A stretch of DNA of 64,000 nucleotides from Cellvibrio polysaccharolyticus. Its GTDB lineage: Bacteria; Pseudomonadota; Gammaproteobacteria; Pseudomonadales; Cellvibrionaceae. The notes below the pieces were generated by a model that made no database searches, had not been told where the DNA came from, and worked only from the letters and a program-made list of their open reading frames with translations. The translations under genes and the position numbers were made by a program. The stretch is from contig NZ_PRDL01000001.1 in assembly GCF_015182315.1 (NCBI RefSeq), positions 1,116,001 through 1,180,000 on the forward strand. Direction: 5' to 3'. Each line of letters begins with the position of its first letter. Position 1 is the stretch's first letter. Of this stretch, positions 17,200 to 25,604 are shown one piece after another.

Positions 17200-17982
17200 T
17201 TAGAACAGCAACTTGCAACCTACCAGCAACAACATGAATGCCAGTGCCGGGCGCAGGTAGTTGTCAGCCACTTTGTGGGCGAGGCTGCTGCCGATGTAGA
17301 TGCCTGGCATGGAGCCGATCAGCAGGTTTGCCAGCAATCCCCAATCGACATTGCCCAATCCCGCGTGCCCCATACCGGCCACCAGCGTTAAAGGGACGGC
17401 GTGAGCAATCTCGGTACCGATCAAACGGACGGTGGGCAGCAGCGGATAGAGTAAAAACAACGCCACTGTACCAATAGCACCGGCACCAATCGAGGTGATG
17501 GTGACGACCGCACCCAGCAACCAGCCCACCAGCATAGTGGCGATAATTTGCTGGCGACCTTCAAGACGGGTTAACCAGCCATTGTTGCGCTGGCTGTAAT
17601 CCATCAACTGGCCTTTAAAAAGAATGGCCAGCGAGGTGAGTATCAGCGCTACGCCGAGCGCAGTTTTGATAAAGCTGTCGATAAGGTGAGTATCAAAGCC
17701 GCCGTATTGCAACACCGCCAGGGTTACCAGGGCGGCCGGTACGCTGCCCGCTGCCAGCCAACCGGTAATACGCCAGTCAATATTGCCTCTGCGGTGGTGC
17801 ACGTGAATGCCGCCCGCTTTGGTGATGGCGGCGTAGAGCAAATCAGTGCCGACTGCACTGGAAGGAGAGATGCCGAAGTGAAGCAGAATAGGCGTCATTA
17901 ACGAGCCGCCACCTACACCGGTCATACCTACAATAAAGCCCACTGCCAGACCGGCAACTACATAAATCAGTTGGAAATCCAT
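17200..17982 (-). CDS. TSUP/TauE-SafE family transporter
   Basis: A 260-residue inner-membrane carrier of the sulfite exporter TauE/SafE family, which moves sulfur-containing or small organic anions. Seen: two homologous halves, each opening with a glycine-rich helix: first GLAVGFIVGMTGVGGGSLMTPIL (with FGISPSSAVGTDLLYAAITK), second AVVTITSIGAGAIGTVALFLLYP. About eight membrane helices. Length is typical. Substrate cannot be told from sequence. Monocistronic. Confidence 0.88.
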   Translation of the reverse strand: MDFQLIYVVAGLAVGFIVGMTGVGGGSLMTPILLHFGISPSSAVGTDLLYAAITKAGGIHVHHRRGNIDWRITGWLAAGSVPAALVTLAVLQYGGFDTHLIDSFIKTALGVALILTSLAILFKGQLMDYSQRNNGWLTRLEGRQQIIATMLVGWLLGAVVTITSIGAGAIGTVALFLLYPLLPTVRLIGTEIAHAVPLTLVAGMGHAGLGNVDWGLLANLLIGSMPGIYIGSSLAHKVADNYLRPALAFMLLLVGCKLLF

Positions 17983-18207
17983 AAACGCCTTGTCGTGTTG
18001 TCACGTAGAAGGAAAAACGTGCGCAGCCTAACAGCGTCTTTTCGGGGTCAGAAATAACCAATAGTTGTTAGTTTATTCCTAAAAAGAATAATGAGCGGTG
18101 GCGCTGTTTTTCGCGGCTGCTGGCTATAGGCAGCAATATATTTTTAACAACAGCGCAGAAAGAGAAGGAAGAAAACGCAGGGATAGGGAGAAACAGCAGC
18201 AGCAAGA

Positions 18208-18230
18208 GGGCGCTTCGCAGGGAAGCGCCC
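18208..18230 (-). terminator. Hairpin after dihydrolipoyl-dehydrogenase-like gene
   Basis: Perfect 9-bp stem GGGCGCTTC and GAAGCGCCC, 5-base loop, 18 bp past the stop of the minus-strand gene. The tail on that strand is TCTTGC, so T-run support is weak. Confidence 0.55.
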
Positions 18231-18247
18231 GGGTAAGCCCGTCAGTA

Positions 18248-19663
18248 TTATTCCAAGGCGGGGATATCAAGACCGGAGCAATCAGCAAGCTCGGAAACCT
18301 TGCCATGGGGAACCTTGGCGACAATCTCCCGCAAGGCGGTGCGCAAACCTTCTTCAAGTACCGGGTGATAAAACGGCAGGCGCAGCAGCTCATGGGCGGT
18401 AAGCCGTTGTTCAATGGCGAGCGCTATCAAATGGGCCATGTGTTCTCCCGCCGGTGCGCACATCTCTGCCCCCAGCAGCAGGCCGTTGTGGCTATCGGCG
18501 TAAAGTGTCAGCCGACCCCGGTTCCTGTCGGCGGTGCGCGCGCGTCCCTGTTTGCTGTAATCCACGCTGCCATACACGATGGTCGATGCATCCAGTTTTG
18601 CCATGGCCTGGCCCACCACTGCAATATTCGGGTCGCTGAACACAATGGCCAGCGGCACCCGCCGTTTGAAGGTGGTACCGCCGGGCGTTACGGCATTAAT
18701 ACCGGCGATATGACCCTCGTCGCTGGCTTCATGCAACAAGGCGCGCTCACCGTTGGCATCACCGGTAAGAAAGAGGGGCAAGTCTGCTACTTGCAGCGTC
18801 TCGGGGTTTACCGGGGGCAGGCCTCGTTTATCCAGGGTGATACCCAAGGTTTCCAAACCGAGATCTTTAACATTGGGGCGGCGGCCAGTCGCGGCAAGCA
18901 CTTTATCCACTTGCAGGGACGTATCGCCCCAGCTGATGGTGACTCCGGCGTCGCTGGCCGAGAAGCTGAGTTTTTCGCCGGTGATAACAGGAAATTCCTG
19001 CTCCAGTAATTCACGCAGATCGGCGTTGATCTTCGGATCGGAAAGGCCGCCCAACAACGGCTTTGAACCAAAGGCGTGTACTTCAATGCCCAATCGTGAA
19101 AGCGCTTGGGCCAGCTCCAGGCCAATGGCTCCCAGGCCAACTACCGCGATGCGGCCCGGCAGATCGGTTTGCTCGAAAAGGTTGTCGCTGGTGAGCAAGC
19201 GGTCGGCGGGTAAATTCCAATCGTCCGGAATATAAGGCGAAGAACCCGGTGCCAGAATAATTTTGTGCGCTTCGTAATGCTGTCCGTTTACCTCCAGGCT
19301 GTTGGGGCCGGTCAGGCGAGCCTGGCCGGCAATGTGTTTGTCTCCCAGGTCATTGGTGGCCTTCAACGTGCCGGATACAAAAAAATCCCGCAGGCTTCGC
19401 ACCCGGTTTAAGACTGCGGGAATATCAATGGTCAAGGCGTCTTCGCCGCGTATACCGAAGATATTGAAACTGTGACGTCGGTGAAAGGCGTTGGCTGCCT
19501 CAATCAACGCTTTCGATGGCATGCAACCGGTGCGGGCACAAGTGGTACCCAAAGGGCCTTCATTGATGATCAGAAAATTGGCCGTATTTTTTTCAACTTC
19601 CCGTAATGCGGCCAATCCGGCAGAGCCTGCGCCCACAATAATGACATCCAGCACCTTGCTCAT
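18248..19663 (-). CDS. Dihydrolipoyl-dehydrogenase-like flavoprotein disulfide reductase
   Basis: A 471-residue FAD/NAD(P)-dependent disulfide oxidoreductase. Seen: FAD motif GAGSAGLAAL at residues 11-20, redox-active Cys42 and Cys47 in TTCARTGCMPSK (CX4C, slightly unlike the usual CLNVGCIPSK), NAD motif GLGAIGLELAQALSRLG near 178, FLTGDANG near 305, and the dimer-interface HPVLEE with His433/Glu438, the catalytic base pair. Together this is the lipoamide-dehydrogenase arrangement. No 2-oxo acid dehydrogenase E1/E2 gene is near, so it is an orphan E3-like enzyme; it could also reduce another disulfide substrate. It sits among stress genes. Confidence 0.85.
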   Translation of the reverse strand: MSKVLDVIIVGAGSAGLAALREVEKNTANFLIINEGPLGTTCARTGCMPSKALIEAANAFHRRHSFNIFGIRGEDALTIDIPAVLNRVRSLRDFFVSGTLKATNDLGDKHIAGQARLTGPNSLEVNGQHYEAHKIILAPGSSPYIPDDWNLPADRLLTSDNLFEQTDLPGRIAVVGLGAIGLELAQALSRLGIEVHAFGSKPLLGGLSDPKINADLRELLEQEFPVITGEKLSFSASDAGVTISWGDTSLQVDKVLAATGRRPNVKDLGLETLGITLDKRGLPPVNPETLQVADLPLFLTGDANGERALLHEASDEGHIAGINAVTPGGTTFKRRVPLAIVFSDPNIAVVGQAMAKLDASTIVYGSVDYSKQGRARTADRNRGRLTLYADSHNGLLLGAEMCAPAGEHMAHLIALAIEQRLTAHELLRLPFYHPVLEEGLRTALREIVAKVPHGKVSELADCSGLDIPALE

Positions 19664-19752
19664 GGCGTACTCCTATGACAACAAAAATAGTTAGGGCTAA
19701 AAAGCCCTGATTAAAAACGCTGACGCTGTATCACAAAAAAAATCAGTAGCCG

Positions 19753-19866
19753 ATGAACGACTCACTGGGCTGTCAATTTAACTCGCAATTTAACTCGCAA
19801 TTTAACTCGCAATTTAACGGGCAATTGAACTGGCAATTTCTTTACCTGCTGATTGTTTTGGCCTGA
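19753..19866 (+). CDS. Possible micro-ORF encoding QFNS tetrapeptide repeats
   Basis: An ATG at 19753 opens a 37-codon frame: MNDSLGC, then QFNS three times, degenerate copies QFNG and QLNW, then a hydrophobic end QFLYLLIVLA and stop. The 12-bp DNA repeat keeps the frame exactly. There is no Shine-Dalgarno sequence before the ATG, and no known family resemblance, so translation is doubtful. The alternative is a non-coding tandem repeat in the promoter region of the peroxidase gene. Confidence 0.2.
   Translation: MNDSLGCQFNSQFNSQFNSQFNGQLNWQFLYLLIVLA
19774..19838. repeat. 12-bp direct tandem repeat (about five copies)
   Basis: CAATTTAACTCG is repeated exactly three times at 19774-19809, followed by CAATTTAACGGG, CAATTGAACTGG and a partial CAATTT. 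It lies between the divergent flavoprotein and cytochrome c peroxidase genes, about 230 bp before the peroxidase ATG. The unit is close to but longer than one helical turn. Could be a regulator-binding array or simple slippage expansion. Confidence 0.9.
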
Positions 19867-19984
19867 AGCCACTCAAAAAGTGCCCGTAAAATATTTTGTC
19901 GCTATCACATATTGGTGCATTGGCTAAAACACGTTGAACCTTGGACTGCCTCTGCCGCAGATAGGCGCTTTTGTCGTTCTTTGG

Positions 19985-19998
19985 TTGATTTGTGTCAA
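19985..19998. promoter_or_regulatory. FNR/Anr-like box upstream of cytochrome c peroxidase
   Basis: TTGAT-TTGT-GTCAA matches TTGATNNNNATCAA at 9 of 10 fixed positions and ends 68 bp before the peroxidase ATG at 20067. Di-haem peroxidases are FNR/Anr-controlled in pseudomonads, which fits. Confidence 0.6.
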
Positions 19999-20066
19999 TG
20001 CACCTGAAACCTCTGCGTTTAGGGTAAGGGTAGAAGAAAATCATACCCACCGTGGAAGGAGATGTT

Positions 20067-21068
20067 ATGAAAAGACTTAATAGCGCCGGAATACTCATCG
20101 CTCTAACGATAGCATCCGCAAGCGTTAATGCGATGACCGAACGGCAACAATGGATTCAACCTTTGCAGCCGGCAGAGATAAAAAATCCTGAAAAAGTGGA
20201 ACTGGGCAAGCAATTATTTTTCGATCCACGTTTGTCCATGTCCGGCATTATTTCCTGTAACACCTGCCACAACTTATCGCTGGGCGGGGTCGATAATGTC
20301 AAAACCTCTATCGGGCATAAATGGCAGGCCGGGCCGGTTAATGCACCCACGGTATTTAACTCCAGCCTCGCCATCGCGCAATTTTGGGATGGCCGCGCCG
20401 AAGATTTGAAAGCCCAGGCAGCTGGCCCTATTGAAGCAGCGGTAGAAATGGCCATGCCACACACTCTGGCAGTTGACGTAATTCAATCCATTCCCGGTTA
20501 TGTAGAGCAGTTCAAACGTATCTACGGTAATGACAAAGTGGATATGGACAAAATTACCGATACCATTGCCGAGTTTGAAAATACCCTGGTAACGCCCGGT
20601 TCGCGGTTTGATTTATGGTTGCAAGGTGATGACAACGCGCTCACAGCCGACGAGCGCGAAGGCTACGACATTTTTGCCAGCAGTGGTTGTGTGGCTTGTC
20701 ATAACGGCCCGGCAGTGGGCGGTACTTCTTTTCAAAAAATGGGCGTGCTGGAACCTTATGTATCATCATCGCCCGCGGAAGGGCGGTTTGCCGTCACCGG
20801 TAAAGACGCTGAACGTTTTATGTTTAAAGTACCTACGCTGCGAAACGTCGAACTGACCTACCCCTATTTTCATGATGGCGAGGCGGCAACACTGGAAGAG
20901 GCGGTGGATATCATGGGGCGGTTACAGCTGGGCAGGCAATACAGTGAAGACGAGCTGGGAAAAATTGTTGCCTTTCTTAAAACCCTGACCGGCGAGCGGC
21001 CAGCGATGGCATTGCCCTTATTGCCAGCATCCGGGGATAAAACACCGCGCCCTGAACCTTTCCGCTAA
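20067..21068 (+). CDS. Di-haem cytochrome c peroxidase
   Basis: Periplasmic enzyme that reduces hydrogen peroxide to water with electrons from small c-type cytochromes. Seen in 333 residues: signal peptide (ILIALTIASASVNA), first haem site Cys64-Cys67-His68 (SCNTCH) in the N-terminal domain, ELGKQLFFDPRLS typical of the family, second haem site Cys208-Cys211-His212 (GCVACH), and the C-terminal VPTLRNVELTYPYFHDG motif with a Tyr/His loop. I chose ATG 20067, which has AAGGAGA 6 bases upstream; an in-frame GTG at 20052 precedes it. Probably induced at low oxygen through the FNR-like box. Could be classed as CcpA or MauG-like; the length and motifs favour CcpA. Confidence 0.93.
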   Translation: MKRLNSAGILIALTIASASVNAMTERQQWIQPLQPAEIKNPEKVELGKQLFFDPRLSMSGIISCNTCHNLSLGGVDNVKTSIGHKWQAGPVNAPTVFNSSLAIAQFWDGRAEDLKAQAAGPIEAAVEMAMPHTLAVDVIQSIPGYVEQFKRIYGNDKVDMDKITDTIAEFENTLVTPGSRFDLWLQGDDNALTADEREGYDIFASSGCVACHNGPAVGGTSFQKMGVLEPYVSSSPAEGRFAVTGKDAERFMFKVPTLRNVELTYPYFHDGEAATLEEAVDIMGRLQLGRQYSEDELGKIVAFLKTLTGERPAMALPLLPASGDKTPRPEPFR

Positions 21069-21107
21069 CTGTCAAAACCGTTGTTTTTTTTACCGTTAGT
21101 CAGCAGG

Positions 21108-21623
21108 CTATCGGTTAGCCGTATCAGGGTTTGCGGTGGAACGGGAGAGAAAGGCAAAGGTAATTTGCGGGGTGTGGTCGAGCAGCCAATTGGCCATCGC
21201 CACCTCCTGCTTCAAAATCAATTCTGCAATGCCCAGCGTGTCGTGGTCGCCAATGGTTTTTGCCGCTTCAATAATAATGATGTAGCGCACAATTTCCTGT
21301 TGCTCAAAAGTATAGCTATCAGCCAGGTCGCGGATAATTTCATCATCTGCGCCATCTTCAGCAAAGCGGTGGGATAAGGCAGACAGTTTCGCTGAAAAGT
21401 TTTCCAGGGTTGACGGGCCGCTTTGTAAACGGTCAAGACAGCCGGCAATCAGTTTTTTCTGTCCGTCGGTTTCTTCAATATGCTGAGCGAGTTTGGCCTT
21501 CAGATCATGGTAGTTTTTTACGCGCTCATGAATATGAATCAGTAGTTGCAACGATTCTTCTTCCATCGCATAAGCGGCTTGTAACCAATAGATCAGGCGT
21601 TCTGTGGCAGCAATTGAGGACAT
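21108..21623 (-). CDS. DUF892 (YciE/YciF-like) ferritin-fold protein
   Basis: A 171-residue all-helical protein of the DUF892 family, which has a ferritin-like di-iron four-helix bundle and is stress-induced in enterobacteria. Seen: IYWLQAAYAMEEESLQLLIHIHERV, LKAKLAQHIEETDGQKKLIAGCLDRLQSG, and LADSYTFEQQEIVRYIIIIEAAKTIGDHDTLGIAELILKQE, with Glu/His placed as for metal binding (EE, H..EET, E..E). A paired position next to a DUF4142 protein and catalase fits oxidative or general stress. Function in detail unknown. Confidence 0.88.
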   Translation of the reverse strand: MSSIAATERLIYWLQAAYAMEEESLQLLIHIHERVKNYHDLKAKLAQHIEETDGQKKLIAGCLDRLQSGPSTLENFSAKLSALSHRFAEDGADDEIIRDLADSYTFEQQEIVRYIIIIEAAKTIGDHDTLGIAELILKQEVAMANWLLDHTPQITFAFLSRSTANPDTANR

Positions 21624-21658
21624 GGTATTTTCCGAAGGCGGCGGGGCAGAAGTTAAAA

Positions 21659-21685
21659 GGCTTTACGCAATGACTGCGTAAAGCC
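21659..21685 (-). terminator. Terminator of the DUF4142 gene
   Basis: GGCTTTACGCA pairs with TGCGTAAAGCC (11 bp, 5-base loop), followed by TTTT on the minus strand. It separates the DUF4142 gene from the downstream DUF892 gene. Confidence 0.8.
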
Positions 21686-21741
21686 CTGGTGGAATCTGAA
21701 ACTCAATTTCCGAAGAAATTGTGTTTCATTAAAGCCAATGA

Positions 21742-22332
21742 TTAACGTGGAGCAGGTTGTGAACCTGGAGCAACCGGGTCGCGATCAGTCGTAGGTACTA
21801 CGTCACGGAAGTCAGGGCTATCACGATACTGACGTTCGGTTACGGCAGCCAGCTTGCGCGCTTCGGTCAAATGCTTTTGCAAATGTGGCAGCTTTTTCTC
21901 GGCATAAGATTTCAGTTCCGGATCACTCAGGCGAGTACCTTTCTCAAATACTTCAATGGTTTGCTCGTGAGTGGTTACCTGGTTCTGGGTGTAGGATGAA
22001 TCGAAAGATGCATCGGTACGTACACGCAGCATGGAAGATTTTACGCGGTTCAGTAGCTCCGCATTATCAGCCACTTCGAGGTTTTTCTTGGCGGCTATTT
22101 CTGCGAGCTTTTGATTGGCTTTGGTGTGGTCGTTAATCAATTCCTGAGCAAATTTTCTTACGTCAGAATTGTTGGACTTTTCCAGTGCCAGTTTCCCGGT
22201 TTCAATAATAGAGATGCTTTTAGCAGATGCTTCCTCAACAAAATCCGTTGCATCATCGGCGTGCGCATAAACGGTCATTGCACCGGCAAGGAAAAAAGCT
22301 GAACTACCAATAATTTTGGATAATGTATTCAT
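21742..22332 (-). CDS. Periplasmic DUF4142 protein
   Basis: A 196-residue exported protein with the DUF4142 domain, a ferritin-like helical fold of unknown activity. Seen: signal peptide (SKIIGSSAFFLAGAMTVYAHA), DDATDFVEEASAKSISIIETGKLALEKSNNSDVRKFAQELINDHTKANQKLAEIA with the characteristic FA..ml.DH.k.n.kL pattern, and a second helical pair. The tail is Pro/Asp rich. I chose ATG 22332, with AGGAGA upstream; the frame reaches 22542 but the extra part has no ribosome site and would bury the signal peptide. Members are often near stress genes, as here. Confidence 0.85.
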   Translation of the reverse strand: MNTLSKIIGSSAFFLAGAMTVYAHADDATDFVEEASAKSISIIETGKLALEKSNNSDVRKFAQELINDHTKANQKLAEIAAKKNLEVADNAELLNRVKSSMLRVRTDASFDSSYTQNQVTTHEQTIEVFEKGTRLSDPELKSYAEKKLPHLQKHLTEARKLAAVTERQYRDSPDFRDVVPTTDRDPVAPGSQPAPR

Positions 22333-22556
22333 CGTTGTGTTCTCCTGATAACTCGGTTTGAGTAATAAAGATAAGCCATGAATTGCCATGCTGCCGAACC
22401 AGTCGGTAAAGTTGCAAAGCGGTTGGCATTTATTGGTGGTTACCTTTTTAATGCGGCGTGCAAGACGTTTTAGCGGGAAATTTTTATTAGCAATCGCGAT
22501 ATGAATGAAAAATGGCAAGGAGATGGAAGTCGCAAAATGCATAGTAAGCTGGCTTA

Positions 22557-22592
22557 AAAAAAGTGAGCCCCAATTAAGGGGCTCACTTTTTT
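22557..22592 (-). terminator. Strong terminator of the catalase gene
   Basis: AAAAAAGTGAGCCCC pairs with GGGGCTCACTTTTTT (15 bp, 6-base loop); T-runs flank both strands. It lies just beyond the katE stop. Confidence 0.92.
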
Positions 22593-22623
22593 GTTACTGA
22601 ACAACTCAACTGCCGCTAACGCA

Positions 22624-25029
22624 TTAAGCAGTTTGATCCGCCGGGTTATCTGCCCGATCAAAATGACGATCTTTGGCGACAGCACTTACGAAGCTGTTTA
22701 AGGTGGCGGCATCAAAGGTATCTGAAATTAACACCCCTGGCGTTTTCTTCTCGGCGAGGCCAATGGCATTTTTTTGCAGTACAAATTTTGCCGCGCCCAG
22801 GGCAAGAATGGCCTTCTTGTGGCGATACTGCTCGCGGATAAAATCATCCACCATAACATTGCTGGCCAATTGAGTGAGTTCATCGGTGCCATCGGCAATA
22901 ACCATCGCATCAAACAAAAAGCCCGGGCTGTTTTCCAGCGAGGCATCGGCATCCAGCGATATTTCTCCAGGATTATTTTGCAAGCCGATATGTGGGGCGA
23001 CCAGCCGCACAACAGCTCCCTGTTGCATGAGCTTCTCGCTGATTTCAATGACCTGACCAACATGACTTTGCTGACTGACCAGAATAGCAATCTTACGGGT
23101 TTTGATGCCTTCTTCACCTTTAAAAGCACACAGCGAGAGTTTTTCTGACTGCGCCACTTCCGGCTGGGGCGGGTTGGGCATGGCTGACGGCATAATATCC
23201 GGCAAGGGCATGCCGAGGCCTTGCGCAATCGGGCCGGCCAATTTATCAGACACATTACGCAGCAGCGAGATAGTACGTCGGCGCACCGCAGGCACGGTAA
23301 CCTTGCTCAATTCAAACACAAAGGCATCAATAATGTGTTGCTGTTCAACGCTGGATTGGCTATCAAAAAACAATCTCGCCTGAAGAAAATGCTCGGCAAA
23401 TTTTTCCGGTTTGATGCGATGCTCCGGCCCTTCGATCTGCTCCGGAAAGGAAATAAAACCGCCCTGGCCTGCCTGGAAGGGACAGCCGCCGCCGAGTGAA
23501 TTGGGTTCGTAGGAAACGCGCCCGCGATGAATCGTCTGCCGGTGCATACCGTCGCGCTGATTATTATGCGCCGGGTTTAACGGCCGGTTGACCGGAATCT
23601 CGTGGAAGTTGGGGCCACCCAGCCGCGAGATTTGCGTGTCAACGTAGGAGTGAATGCGCCCGGCCAACAAGGGGTCATTGGTAAAATCAATGCCGGGTAT
23701 GATGTGCGCAGCGCAAAACGCCACCTGTTCGGTTTCAGCAAAAAAATTATCCGGGTTGCGATTAAGAACCAGCTTGCCCACCGGCACCACCGGTACCAGT
23801 TCTTCGGGAACAATTTTGGTGGGGTCCAGTACATCAAAACTGAAATTATCGGCTTGTTCCTGGGTAAAGACTTGCAAGCCCAACTCCCACTCCGGGTATT
23901 CGCCGGATTCAATAGTTTCCCACAGATCGCGGCGGTGAAAGTCCGGGTCGGCACCGGAAATTTTTACCGCTTCATCCCACAGCAACGAGTGAACGCCTGC
24001 TTTCGGTGTCCAGTGAAACTTCACAAATACCGACTCGCCGCCGCGATTGACGAAGCGAAAGGTGTGCACGCCAAAGCCCTGCATCATGCGATAACTGCGC
24101 GGGATGGCACGGTCAGACATTTGCCACAACAACATGTGCGTTGATTCCGGCATCAGCGATACGAAATCCCAAAAGGTGTCATGGGCAGACGCAGCTTGCG
24201 GCATGGCATGATGCGGCTCGGGTTTTACCGCGTGCACCAGATCCGGAAATTTCATGGCATCCTGAATAAAGAACACCGGAATGTTATTGCCCACCAGATC
24301 CCAGTTGCCCTGGTCGGAATAAAATTTAACGGCAAAACCGCGTACATCGCGGGCGGTATCTTTGGAACCCCGTTCACCGGCCACGGTAGAAAAACGGGTA
24401 AAAACCGGGGTGCGCTTGCCGACCTCGGAAAACACCGTTGCGCAGGTAATATCAGCCAGGGCGCGGGTACATTCAAAATAGCCGTGAGCACCCGACCCGC
24501 GTGCATGCACGATGCGCTCGGGAATTCGCTCATGGTCAAAATGGGTGATTTTTTCCCGCAGAATAAAATCTTTCAGCAATGCAGGCCCGCCATAACCCGC
24601 GGTCAGGGAGTTCTGGTTATCGGCGATAGGAACGCCCTGATTGGTGGTCATCACCTGTTCGCTGTCATTTTGCTGAACACTGCTCAGCTGGCCATAAAGC
24701 GCTTTGCCGGGCAGCGCGCTTTCCCCGGTTTTCCCGTTGTTGTTTTTTTCTGACAAGGTGCTGCCGGTGGCCAATTGTGCCGGTTGGTCAATACGGGCGC
24801 CGGCCATCGGGCACTGCGCTTTTTCCGCATCGTATTCGCTGCCTTTATTCACGTTGTAAGGCATCGCCGCGGCGATGGCTTCGGTTTCATAACGTTGCTG
24901 CAATATATAGTCGTTATCTATTTGCTCCGGCTGGCAGGTTGGGCCGCTATCTGTGCCACCCATCGCGCTGCGTACGCGGTAGGTTTTTGTGGTGGTGCAT
25001 GAAGGCGAGTTTTTGTCCTTGTTGGTCAT
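22624..25029 (-). CDS. katE: Large-subunit catalase (HPII/KatE type, clade 2)
   Basis: Haem catalase that turns hydrogen peroxide into water and oxygen. Seen in 801 residues: catalytic His175 in RIVHARGSGAHG and Asn248 in NNIPVF, spaced exactly as His128/Asn201 of E. coli HPII; the RxxxY haem-binding segment (RIHSYVDTQISRLGGPNF) near 462; and a C-terminal flavodoxin/DJ-1-like domain (KIAILVSQQSHV ... ALGAAKFVLQKNAIGLAEKKTPGVLISDTFDA). The N terminus is about 47 residues longer than HPII and rich in Asn/Gln/Thr, with three cysteines; no known domain. I chose ATG 25029, with CGGAG upstream; the frame goes on to 25161 without a site. Large size is typical of stationary-phase catalases. Confidence 0.95.
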   Translation of the reverse strand: MTNKDKNSPSCTTTKTYRVRSAMGGTDSGPTCQPEQIDNDYILQQRYETEAIAAAMPYNVNKGSEYDAEKAQCPMAGARIDQPAQLATGSTLSEKNNNGKTGESALPGKALYGQLSSVQQNDSEQVMTTNQGVPIADNQNSLTAGYGGPALLKDFILREKITHFDHERIPERIVHARGSGAHGYFECTRALADITCATVFSEVGKRTPVFTRFSTVAGERGSKDTARDVRGFAVKFYSDQGNWDLVGNNIPVFFIQDAMKFPDLVHAVKPEPHHAMPQAASAHDTFWDFVSLMPESTHMLLWQMSDRAIPRSYRMMQGFGVHTFRFVNRGGESVFVKFHWTPKAGVHSLLWDEAVKISGADPDFHRRDLWETIESGEYPEWELGLQVFTQEQADNFSFDVLDPTKIVPEELVPVVPVGKLVLNRNPDNFFAETEQVAFCAAHIIPGIDFTNDPLLAGRIHSYVDTQISRLGGPNFHEIPVNRPLNPAHNNQRDGMHRQTIHRGRVSYEPNSLGGGCPFQAGQGGFISFPEQIEGPEHRIKPEKFAEHFLQARLFFDSQSSVEQQHIIDAFVFELSKVTVPAVRRRTISLLRNVSDKLAGPIAQGLGMPLPDIMPSAMPNPPQPEVAQSEKLSLCAFKGEEGIKTRKIAILVSQQSHVGQVIEISEKLMQQGAVVRLVAPHIGLQNNPGEISLDADASLENSPGFLFDAMVIADGTDELTQLASNVMVDDFIREQYRHKKAILALGAAKFVLQKNAIGLAEKKTPGVLISDTFDAATLNSFVSAVAKDRHFDRADNPADQTA

Positions 25030-25604
25030 AACGTGCTCCGGAATTTTGCAGACAGGAAACGAAATATCAAGCCGAACAGCTCCCTGTTTGGCTTGGTGCG
25101 GATGCATCAGTGCCGGTGATTGGTCTGGCTTCGCTTTGTTTTTGCAGCTTTCTCCCGGCATTTGAGAGGAAGCGGCCAGCCGATGATTGTTTTATAAATT
25201 TCGGTGCCAATCACGTTGGTTTTTATCGCCTGATACGCCACGTTTTATTCGCATGACTTTTACTTTTTCCACGCGTCATTTTTTCCTGTCTCCACGGTTA
25301 AAGGAAACGGGTTGGGCGGAGTAATAAACTTCGCTGAAGACTGAGTATAGTTACCCGGCCTTAACGGGACGGCGGATGAGGTAATTCATGTCGCGGCTGA
25401 TGAAAAACGGGACGTGCATCTGCTTTCAGAGGCCATTCGACCAGGAAAAGCGGCCAGAGGAAATAAATAACGCAGAGGTAGTGGCGAGAAAGGTTGGCGC
25501 GCAGCAGAGCAATATGAGTGATTGTGGCTGACCTCCCTGTCAGCGGATCAAGGCCGCTTCGCTGCTGGCAAAATCGGCTGTGTAAAAAGGGAATGGTGAT
25601 CGCC
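25030..25604. other. Intergenic region upstream of catalase
   Basis: 575 bp between the catalase start and the end of the MFS gene. No coding frame is supported and no clear terminator or operator was found. A catalase promoter should lie in the part near 25050-25200. Confidence 0.4.

Noticed and set aside
18098..19009. 303-codon plus-strand frame opposite the flavoprotein gene
   Set aside because: Antisense to a gene with all flavin and disulfide motifs; composition is odd and no family resemblance was seen.
19774..19838. CRISPR array
   Set aside because: Repeats are 12 bp, directly abutting, with no spacers and no cas genes.
23602..24753. Plus-strand frames (180 and 190 codons) opposite katE
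   Set aside because: Antisense to intact catalase motifs; no independent support.
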